A stretch of 11,142 nucleotides of DNA from Rickettsiaceae bacterium (lineage in GTDB: Bacteria; Pseudomonadota; Alphaproteobacteria; Rickettsiales; Rickettsiaceae), in NCBI GenBank assembly GCA_021741285.1, contig JAIOYD010000025.1:1-11142 (forward strand), given 5' to 3'. The number at the start of each line of letters is the position of its first letter. Position 1 is the stretch's first letter. Made by a program: the position numbers and the translations under genes. The notes beneath the pieces are model-generated. The model saw nothing but the letters and a program-made list of their open reading frames with translations, was not told the DNA's origin and ran no database searches. Shown one piece after another: positions 1-6,900 of this stretch.

Positions 1-431
1 TCACCATAATCCTCATCTGAAGCAATTCCCATTAACTGGTCATTTACTAACTTACCTACTTCCCATAAACGTACACCTGCACTCTCTTCACCGCGAACGA
101 TAACAGGAGCAAAATAACGTGTTTTAGGAGAAATTTTGTTAGCTAATTGCCAATCGTCTTTATCAGCTGATTTACGTAATTTCTTAGCGAAATCAGTGAT
201 TGGATCCTCTTCGCCCCAATTGTTTAGAGCTAAAATGGGTCCTTTTGAGAAGCCATAGTGCATTTGAATTTCACGTAACGGCCATTCTTTACGGAATGAG
301 TTCGGGATAATTCTGATTTGGTACTTACCTGGTTTTGGTTTCCAGAAAATTTTGCTGTAATCAATTTTTTCTCGGCCTACGCTTCTATTAGCATTAGCCT
401 CTAATTTTTGTTTTACAAATGATAAATCCAT
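1..431 (-). CDS. T4 gp32-like single-stranded DNA-binding protein, N-terminal part
   Basis: The gene starts with ATG at 431 and stays open to the left edge, giving 143 residues; its C-terminus is outside the window. The visible part reads like the core of T4 gp32, which coats single-stranded DNA during replication, recombination and repair. Recognisable pieces are WKPKPGKYQIRIIPNS (30-45), HYGF (58-61) and RYFAPVIVRGEESAGVRLWEVG (about 105-126), the last matching the OB-fold strand region of gp32. No cysteine occurs anywhere in the 143 residues. The region where T4 gp32 has its His-Cys3 zinc site instead reads NNWGEEDPI followed by a basic helix. A 36-base leader separates it from the HNH gene and holds the palindrome TTTAATTAAA (450-459) but no Shine-Dalgarno sequence. 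Arginines are mostly CGT/CGC, unlike the tail genes. The family call is by recalled similarity, not a search. Confidence 0.8.
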   Translation of the reverse strand, partial: MDLSFVKQKLEANANRSVGREKIDYSKIFWKPKPGKYQIRIIPNSFRKEWPLREIQMHYGFSKGPILALNNWGEEDPITDFAKKLRKSADKDDWQLANKISPKTRYFAPVIVRGEESAGVRLWEVGKLVNDQLMGIASDEDYG

Positions 432-467
432 AACTGTTTGTTTTTATTGTTTAATTAAATATATGAT

Positions 468-962
468 TTAAAATTCAAGTTTCCAAGTCTTTTTAGACTT
501 TTGTCTATTAATTGGGATAGGTAATGGTTGTAAATTACATAATGCATTAACGATATGAGAAGAGATTTGACAATCAAAACTAACTACAGACTTTTTATGA
601 TCTATTTCCCAATATATTCCATGATTATCCCAGTTCATTTCTGGTGTGAATTGATATTCAATTCTTTGTTTTAGTTGTTCTGCAGTGTACCCTAATAAAC
701 TAAATGTAGATGAATTTTTCTTAATACCTTTATATTCTAAAGTACGCTTAAGCATATTTCTCCAGGCTTGAATATATTTCTTTTTATGCTTATTTTTGTG
801 ATAACTTTTATTTGAACAAGTATTATAGTATTCTTGGTCAAAACATTTGTTTACTTTGTTTTTGGCCTTATGGGTTTGATACCATTGTTTATTATACTCT
901 TTTCGTTCTTGAGATTTGGATTTATTATAGGCAGAAATGTATGCCTTACGATCGAAAGCCAT
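468..962 (-). CDS. Free-standing HNH endonuclease, probable homing endonuclease
   Basis: This 164-residue protein has a very basic, Lys/Asn/Tyr-rich N-terminal half (1-80) that probably binds DNA. The C-terminal HNH nuclease core begins at LGYTAEQLKQRIEYQF (90-105). The core shows WEIDH (118-122; first His is H122), NLQPL (143-147; central Asn is N143) and NRQKSKK (152-158; Asn in place of the last His, as is common in phage HNH enzymes). All the expected metal and catalytic positions look intact, so it is probably active. Such genes sit between phage genes and spread by cutting unoccupied alleles. This one lies between a terminator and the gp32-like gene, 36 bases before the latter. Its start lies in a 10-base-pair inverted repeat that may limit translation. 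No Shine-Dalgarno sequence precedes the ATG, only GGTAATAAAT. Confidence 0.85.
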   Translation of the reverse strand: MAFDRKAYISAYNKSKSQERKEYNKQWYQTHKAKNKVNKCFDQEYYNTCSNKSYHKNKHKKKYIQAWRNMLKRTLEYKGIKKNSSTFSLLGYTAEQLKQRIEYQFTPEMNWDNHGIYWEIDHKKSVVSFDCQISSHIVNALCNLQPLPIPINRQKSKKTWKLEF

Positions 963-1000
963 ATTTATTACCGATTTTATTGTTTGACGATAATAAATAT
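961..1000 (-). promoter_or_regulatory. Inverted repeat over the HNH start codon
   Basis: The ten bases ATATTTATTA at 961-970 are repeated as a perfect inverted copy, TAATAAATAT, at 991-1000, separated by 20 bases. In the minus-strand transcript the two arms would form an all A-U stem that includes the first two bases of the HNH start codon (962-960) and everything just before it. This could hold back translation of the endonuclease. The stem is weak because it contains no G-C pair. In this AT-rich DNA it could also be chance. Confidence 0.4.
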
Positions 1001-1009
1001 CAAAAAATT

Positions 1010-1031
1010 GAGCCTTTCTTTTGGAAGGCTC
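1010..1031 (-). terminator. Rho-independent terminator, probably bidirectional
   Basis: The arms GAGCCTT and AAGGCTC form a seven-base-pair GC-containing stem. On the minus strand it is extended by one C-G pair after a mismatch, around a loop of AAAA. On the minus strand the stem begins three bases after the TAA stop of the 166-residue gene and is followed by AATTTTTTG. On the plus strand the same stem is followed by TTTTTATTTT, so it could work both ways. It is the only convincing terminator in the window. It should separate the long tail/polymerase transcript from the HNH and gp32-like genes, which then need readthrough or their own promoter in 963-1009. I see no clear promoter consensus there. 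Confidence 0.85.
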
Positions 1032-1034
1032 TTT

Positions 1035-1535
1035 TTATTTTACTCTTTTAAGCACTATAAATTTACCTTTATCATCATTCTTTGTGGTAAATTTTAACCC
1101 AGCATCTTTTCGAGTATATCCAGGTATACTATTTGTTTTAGTTAAAGTGTTATACACGTTCCAATACCCACTTTTATCTAACGTTGATAAACCTATGTAA
1201 TCCGGATGTTTAACAGCAGCAAAATCATAAATAACTTTATACATAGTAGATAATATCTTTATGTAGTTTTCCTTTGCGTTACCTGTTTTTGTATTAGGTT
1301 CTGAGGTGTTATTTTTTTCATTAAATTGAACACTGTAAAATGAACCTGAATCTTGGTATGGATTTTGAATTTGAGATATATTATAGGTATATTCTATATC
1401 ACCTATTGTAAATTCATTATTATTAGTTTCAACCGCATTTTTAGTACTTAATTCTATCTCATATAATGCTTCTAACAAATACCCTTGTGTTGTTGGTGGG
1501 TGATTATATTTTAATATATCTAATAACTTAATCAT
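1035..1535 (-). CDS. Unrecognised 166-residue phage protein
   Basis: I do not recognise a family with confidence. The protein starts MIKLLDILKY and has a polar, Asn/Thr-rich middle (35-90). It ends in a better-ordered region: YIKILSTMYKVIYDFAAVKHPDYIGLS (about 91-117), GYWNVYNTL (123-131) and IPGYTRKDAGLKF (137-149), closing with FIVLKRVK. No membrane segment, signal peptide or cysteine is present. Its ATG overlaps the stop of the preceding gene as TAATG, so translation is probably coupled to that gene. It is the last gene before the terminator at 1010-1031. The short amphipathic N-terminus resembles in style the leader peptides that target T4 internal proteins to the head, but there is no clear protease site. 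Coding status is well supported by the intact length and tight packing; the function is unknown. Confidence 0.75.
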   Translation of the reverse strand: MIKLLDILKYNHPPTTQGYLLEALYEIELSTKNAVETNNNEFTIGDIEYTYNISQIQNPYQDSGSFYSVQFNEKNNTSEPNTKTGNAKENYIKILSTMYKVIYDFAAVKHPDYIGLSTLDKSGYWNVYNTLTKTNSIPGYTRKDAGLKFTTKNDDKGKFIVLKRVK

Positions 1536-1948
1536 TACTTACTAAAGTCTATAATTTTATGTATTGCTGTATCTAATTTGCGTAGATTAGGTCCGTCTGT
1601 AAGTAATATACAGTTTTTGTAATTGTTCCAATCAACCATAAAGTTCTTATCTAAATAACCATTGTTCAATGTTTTGATAAGAGTATTTAAAGCGTTGATG
1701 GTATATAACGAGTTAGTTTCCTTCTTGCGATGTAATAGGATAGTATTAGCCATCGGTGCATCTGATGTGTTGCCCGAGTCAATATTGTAAGTGCACATTA
1801 ATTCATCGCTTTGTGGAGATTCTAAGATGAAAATCTTATTGAATAGAATAGCGTAACGGCGATTTATTGTGTTTACTGTTTCTTCCAAATCCACTGGGGA
1901 TGTGAATGTACAGAAAAGCTTGTTCAAATCTAGTATAGTTTGTTCCAT
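1535..1948 (-). CDS. Unrecognised 137-residue phage protein
   Basis: A soluble 137-residue protein with no membrane segment or signal peptide. The most distinctive part is NTILLHRKKETNSLYTINAL (68-87), followed by a helix-like LNTLIKTLNNG and then DKNFMVDWNNYKNCILLTD (100-118). This has the look of a small, conserved, all-in-one domain, but I cannot name it. It has three cysteines (13, 52, 113), not arranged as a metal site. All four arginine codons are CGN (three CGC, one CGT), like the polymerase-like gene upstream and unlike the hub gene. It starts nine bases after the polymerase-like stop, inside an A/T palindrome, and its own stop overlaps the start of the 166-residue gene. The three genes are therefore probably co-translated. 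A role with the polymerase is possible only by position. Confidence 0.75.
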   Translation of the reverse strand: MEQTILDLNKLFCTFTSPVDLEETVNTINRRYAILFNKIFILESPQSDELMCTYNIDSGNTSDAPMANTILLHRKKETNSLYTINALNTLIKTLNNGYLDKNFMVDWNNYKNCILLTDGPNLRKLDTAIHKIIDFSK

Positions 1949-1949
1949 A

Positions 1950-1961
1950 ATAAATATTTAT
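1950..1961. repeat. A/T palindrome with a T4-late-promoter-like octamer
   Basis: ATAAATATTTAT is a perfect 12-base palindrome that spans the stop of the polymerase-like gene and the leader of the 137-residue gene. On the minus strand it contains TATAAATA (1962-1955), identical to the T4 late-promoter element. It sits only six bases before the ATG at 1948, so a transcript started from it would have almost no leader. It may instead be an A-rich ribosome-entry leader of the kind used without Shine-Dalgarno pairing. Confidence 0.3.
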
Positions 1962-3241
1962 AGTTTTTCCAAACCATGATACGTTTTACCTTGTTTAACA
2001 CTGACAGGATAATCCAATATGTTTGTTATTTCTTGGATTAAACCTTTATCTTCGTTGCTATAATCAAATAAAAACGCATCGTAAGTATACAATACTAATT
2101 TTGTTTTTTTACCTTTTAATTTATCAAATACTAATTTTAGTAAATCAACATTAGTTGATGTTTCTTTACTTTGAACTATATAATTAAATAACTTTGATCG
2201 AGTCATCTCAGCGTCAAGCATAAATATTTTATTCTCAGTCACTAAACGCTTTTCATATTGGTACGTATCCCATATACTATCTGTATACTTAAGTACATCT
2301 TTAAAAAATGGTTTATTTTGGTATTCTTTCCAAACACCACCGTATAATTGTTTAAATGTTAATTCTTTAGCCTCTTGCTGTGTTACACCTAACAATTCAC
2401 CTAATACATCGTATGTGTTTTTATCTTTAGGAAAATTAAATCCAATCATCTCACCAATTAATCGCGGATGATACCCCTGAAAATCTAATTCGATGAATTT
2501 ATCGTTTTCTGGGCGATAACACATACGTTCGCTGTTATCTTTATTTAATGCAGCAAAATTAATGCTATTAAACGTGTTAGATGGGCGAGATGTGGTGGTA
2601 TATAAATTGTATTGAGTGTATATTTTACTGCGATTTAAATTGAATTGAGGGTTTGTTAACTTCCCCTGGTAATGCTCAATAAAGCAGTTTTTATCGACCT
2701 TAATGCCGTTGATTTCGATATTATAGAACACATTTGCTGTGCGAAAATTATTAAATTGAAACGTTGTGTCGCTTAATGTATATTGTTTGATAATAGGCAA
2801 TGCCATGTTGAATATTATCTCACACATTTCATAATGCTTGCTGATTGGTATCAAACAGTTAACGTTAGACAACGTATTGTGCTTGCTATAGTAGTAGCTA
2901 ATGCACGCGTTGTCTAACGATTTTATGTCAACAGGTTCGAGGAAATTTACGTCGAATAATTTATCTGAATAGTAATGATGTAATGCTTGTTTTTTGTCTA
3001 ATACCCATATTTTACCTAAATCATCTAACCAATTAAATACTTCATCTTTATTTAATGAAAGTGATTCGTTATGATTTAAACACAGTATGTATCCTTTCTT
3101 ACTATCAAGTGGTCTAACATAGACTAAACTTAATTCAGTAAGTGCGGGATGAAAATTGTTGTTGAAAGGAATAAACCTAACAAAACAATCCTCAAATGAT
3201 AATTGTTGTAGTTGAGATGATTTCTCAATAATGTAAAACAT
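1958..3241 (-). CDS. Compact divergent family A DNA polymerase-like protein
   Basis: The 427-residue product carries the ordered motifs of the Pol I polymerase domain. These are YNIEINGIKVD (173-183, the thumb-entry motif), TSRPSN (217-222, matching E. coli R668), motif A LDFQGYHPR (252-260; D253 matches D705), motif B AKELTFKQLYGG (291-302; K292, F296 and Y300 match K758, F762 and Y766), NYIVQS (353-358; N845 and Q849 positions) and motif C YTYDAF (385-390; D388 matches D882). Both metal-binding aspartates are kept. Changed positions are E710 to H258, R754 to Q288, H881 to Y387 and E883 to A389. Spacings A-B (39) and B-C (96) are shorter than in E. coli (53 and 124). The first 170 residues show no exonuclease motifs that I can recognise. 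The ATG at 3241 is 29 bases after the 214-residue gene and has AAAAAGG very close to it. It is probably an accessory or replicative polymerase; activity is unproven. Confidence 0.75.
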   Translation of the reverse strand: MFYIIEKSSQLQQLSFEDCFVRFIPFNNNFHPALTELSLVYVRPLDSKKGYILCLNHNESLSLNKDEVFNWLDDLGKIWVLDKKQALHHYYSDKLFDVNFLEPVDIKSLDNACISYYYSKHNTLSNVNCLIPISKHYEMCEIIFNMALPIIKQYTLSDTTFQFNNFRTANVFYNIEINGIKVDKNCFIEHYQGKLTNPQFNLNRSKIYTQYNLYTTTSRPSNTFNSINFAALNKDNSERMCYRPENDKFIELDFQGYHPRLIGEMIGFNFPKDKNTYDVLGELLGVTQQEAKELTFKQLYGGVWKEYQNKPFFKDVLKYTDSIWDTYQYEKRLVTENKIFMLDAEMTRSKLFNYIVQSKETSTNVDLLKLVFDKLKGKKTKLVLYTYDAFLFDYSNEDKGLIQEITNILDYPVSVKQGKTYHGLEKL

Positions 3242-3250
3242 AACCTTTTT

Positions 3251-3267
3251 ATTATCCTAAAGATAAT
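3251..3267 (-). promoter_or_regulatory. Small hairpin before the polymerase-like gene
   Basis: ATTATC and GATAAT form a six-base-pair stem with a five-base loop in the 29-base gap between the 214-residue gene and the polymerase-like gene. On the minus strand it is followed by AAAAAGG and then the ATG, with no T-run, so it is not a terminator. It could be a processing or translation-control element at this module boundary, or chance. Confidence 0.25.
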
Positions 3268-3270
3268 ATC

Positions 3271-3915
3271 TTATTCTGCAACTCCCAAAAATTGTTTTAA
3301 ACCAGGCATCTTTTTTTCAGCTGCATTTAGTTCAGGGTCGTTAAATACAGGATCTTCTCCTGGTATTTGGGTTTGTGTTATAGCAGCAGTTGTATGGTTT
3401 GGTTTTTTTGTTAAAGCATTAAATTGTTCTTCATCCTTTACTTCTCCAAATTTATATAAATCTGCAGGTTTTGTTGCAATTAATACTCTAAAGAAATATC
3501 TTTTCTTTGTTGTTATTGTAGAGGATGCTACTTGTTCACCTGAAGTAGTATTTAGAGAATTAATATCAGCATCAGGATTAATTCCTATAACAGGAGTAAG
3601 TCCTTGTTGATTTGCTTCTTGTATTGATGATAATACAGAAGCTTTATTTTTAACAGGAGAAGATATAATAGGAGTTGCGGCTCCTTCCTTAATACCTGCT
3701 AACACATCATATAAGAAATCTTTTGAGGTATAAGTTACTTTTTTAATAGGTATTATTTCTTTAGCATCCACAATAGGATCATAATTTTTACCTACATAAG
3801 ATTTACCAGAAATACTATAGTAATATCCTTTATAAATGTTTTTTGTACTTTTATAAACATAATCACCATTAGAGGTATAAGATCCTGTTACTATTTTACT
3901 TGCTGGTATTCTCAT
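3271..3915 (-). CDS. Probable virion-associated protein of unknown role, 214 residues
   Basis: This gene follows the baseplate hub by two bases, so the two are surely co-transcribed, and it closes the tail cassette. The N-terminus has two related Tyr/Gly turns: a first YKSTKNIYKGYYY (21-33), then SGKSYVGKNYDP (36-47). I associate this kind of motif with structural proteins of T4-like marine phages, but this is recollection, not a match. The middle (75-135) is Ser/Thr/Pro-rich and probably flexible. A second ordered part is KKRYFFRVLIATKPADLYKF (137-156). The C-terminus, LNAAEKKMPGLKQFLGVAE, looks like an amphipathic helix. No cysteine, signal peptide or membrane segment is present. Position suggests a baseplate, spike or hub-cap component. 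No glycine-rich spike or collagen-like repeat is visible, so the role is open. Confidence 0.65.
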   Translation of the reverse strand: MRIPASKIVTGSYTSNGDYVYKSTKNIYKGYYYSISGKSYVGKNYDPIVDAKEIIPIKKVTYTSKDFLYDVLAGIKEGAATPIISSPVKNKASVLSSIQEANQQGLTPVIGINPDADINSLNTTSGEQVASSTITTKKRYFFRVLIATKPADLYKFGEVKDEEQFNALTKKPNHTTAAITQTQIPGEDPVFNDPELNAAEKKMPGLKQFLGVAE

Positions 3916-3917
3916 GG

Positions 3918-6900
3918 TTATACGGAATATTTTTCTATTAATCTTTTATTTGCTAAAGCTACAGCATTACTTACATATGCTGCTCCTTCACTACCTGGTC
4001 CCCAAGATAAATGAAAATGACCTCCTGTAGCTTTTCTTGTAGGATTTGTATATTCATTTATAAATTTAAAATTAGGAGTGTTTCCAGCAGCAAAGCCTTG
4101 TATAATTTTTTCAACTGCACTTATATTATTAGGTGAAGCAGGAAATACTGTTAAATCGATAGCATTACCTGTTTTATGACGGCTAGTATAATCTGTAATA
4201 TTTTTATGAAATGTATCATTTCCACTTGTGAAAACTATATCAATATTAGGTAATTTTTCTTTAATTTTTTTAGCCACAGCAATACCAGCATTTGCTATTT
4301 CTTTACTAATATCTCCAGCACTAGATAACTCTATACCTTTTGCACGATATCCTAATGTTTGTAAATTACTTCTTAAATCATCAGCATTAGGAGTAGAAGG
4401 AAGATTTATTTTTGTTTCTCCTGTTTTTGAATTAACTGTTGTAATATCTTTAAAAGAAGTAGGTTCTCCTGCAGGTTCATTTGTTACTACTTGTTGAGCA
4501 CCTATAGTAGTAGTCCAATCTCCATTTTCAATTTTATGATCAAGAGTAGTTACTATTTGTAATAATCTTGCTCCTATACGATTTTCATATTTATATCCTC
4601 TAGGTAACAAATCAGAAGGTATTTTAAATAAATGACCTATAACTAAACCACCAATACCATCCATTGTAAAAGACATTTTTATAGGTATAATAGCTCTATT
4701 TTTAGTATTTGAATTTGTTATACCTTGAAAATAAGTAATAATATTTTTTAAAGTATTCTTATACTCTGAAGTTTTTGATTGGTCCGTATTTGAATTAGGT
4801 GCAATATTACTGTTAGCTTTATTACTAACTTCTGGAAAGAAAGAACTTTGGATAGTTTTTAAATTTTCTTTCAAAACTGTTAATTGTTCACTTGGAGATG
4901 GAGATATAGTTGTAGGAAATAGACGTGGTGCTATTTTTTTAGGTATAATTCTATCTTCTAAACTATTATTAAAATCAAGCATAGTATTATTTTGATAACC
5001 TTGAGCACCACCACCTCCAACTTGTGCACTTATAGCTATCATTGCTCCCTGTTCAGGAAATATTTGTGATTGTAAACTATATGATCTTATAGATCCTGAA
5101 GTATTAGCCATTTCTATTTGGAAAGCATTATTATATGCTGTTGTTCTATTAGTAGCATCAATATAATTAAGATCAATTATTCTAGCAACACTATCTTGAG
5201 GATCTACATGTATGTCAAAGTTATTAACACCGCCAATAGAGTCTTGTACTTCTTTTAATACTTGTTTAAGATATTGATATAATTTTAATTCTTGTGTTTT
5301 TTGGTCTTGTAAATCAGGATTAATAGATAATCTATATAACATATCAACATTAAGAAATATATTACTTATTTTTCCTAATTCATCTTTATATTGAAAACTT
5401 CTATTCATTTTAACTTGAAGAGTTTTTAAATATTCTACTGCAAATGGTGATAATCCTTTTTTAACTAAAGCTGCAACTCTATCATCATTTGCTTTTTTCT
5501 CAGCATCGTTTGCTCTAATTGTATCAACTTTAAATAAGGTATTATAAGTTGGATCATTACTTGAAATTCCAAGATTATTAATATTGTCTGTTAATTTACC
5601 AAGTAAAGTAACAATTTCTCCCTCTTGAACAATAACATTTTTATTTCTATCTCTCCAAATTTTAGTAAAAGATCTTACAAATTCTTTAGCATTGTTTATA
5701 GTATATCCTGGTTTACCATAATGAATAACATTTAATAGAGCTTTAGCTATTATATCTTCATTTGTTCCTACATTTGAATCCTTTAATAGTTCATAAATTC
5801 TTTTTGCCCCAGCATCATATTCAGAAGCAGGTCCATTTTCAGCCCCATCACCAATTCCTGAAGTATCAATTCCACCAGCCCATACTGGACTAGTAATAAG
5901 ACATACTGTAGGGTCAACTGATACTTGTAATGGGTGGGCTAAACATAGTAGTGAATTTTCAGGATTATCTTTAGGATCTTCTATTGATGTATCATCTAAT
6001 TCACTAGGAGATGAAGATAATGTTATAAAAGCTTTTTCATCACCCGCTTGTAATAAAACTTTTTCATTTAATATTTTTAAAAATGATTCTAAAGTAATAT
6101 ATACTTGATATCCTGATATTACAATTGAATCAGGTATTGGGTTAGTTTTATATACAAGATTGAATAATTTATAATCAGATATTGTAGGTTTATCTACAAA
6201 TTGGGCTAAACATTTACTATACAATTCATAAAGTAACCCTGATAGAATACTTTTAGAATAATATGATTTAAGATCAACATGAACTGAGACGGCTTTAGCA
6301 GCGGCATCAGCTATTGCTTTTGGAGTTCTTGTATTATCCTGTATTTTTTTATCATCTGTAGATAACAATACTGATGGAGTTTTTGTTTCATCTGGTATTC
6401 CCCAAACTCCATTATTTCTATCAATTTCATCTGCATTAGGAGGTACCCAATTTACTTTTAGTGATTCTAATACTTCTCCAATTGATATAACTGTTGTTGT
6501 ACAATCATACCCCCCATCCATTCTAGCGGTCCAATTATAGTTTTTAACATAACCAAACATTGCATCATAATTACCAAAATACTCTTTGGATTTTTTGAAT
6601 AAATCTTTAAATATTTGATCTCTTTCTTTACCACGTTTTAAAACACCATCATAAAATTCAATATTACTTTTAAGATTTCCTTCATTATCTAAAAATGGAG
6701 TCCAACCCCACTCTATCAGCACAGTGTATCCTGGACGCATGTATAGTAATTCTAAATCTTCTAGTTGTTGGATATTATTACAAGTAAAATTTACTGTTAC
6801 CTCTCTTAATGAACCATATGCTGTTTTAGATTTAATATCTACAGATTTAATACCAGGCATTGGTTTAAGACCTGCCGTTCCTGCTTTAGCATCATTATTA

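Noticed and set aside
432..467. Possible Bacteroidota-type promoter (TTTG and TAnnTTTG) before the gp32-like gene.
   Set aside because: Only a partial -7-like TATATTTA is present, with no TTTG at a suitable distance, so it cannot be told from background.
812..1097. Two overlapping plus-strand open frames rich in Phe, Leu and Ile, resembling small membrane proteins.
   Set aside because: They lie opposite the HNH gene, run through the terminator, and have the composition expected from reading A-rich coding DNA on the wrong strand. No start signal or family resemblance was seen.
4228..4497. Plus-strand open frame of 89 codons starting like a signal peptide.
   Set aside because: It lies entirely opposite the well-supported peptidase end of the hub gene. 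The hydrophobic start is what the reverse of Lys/Asn/Ala-rich codons produces.
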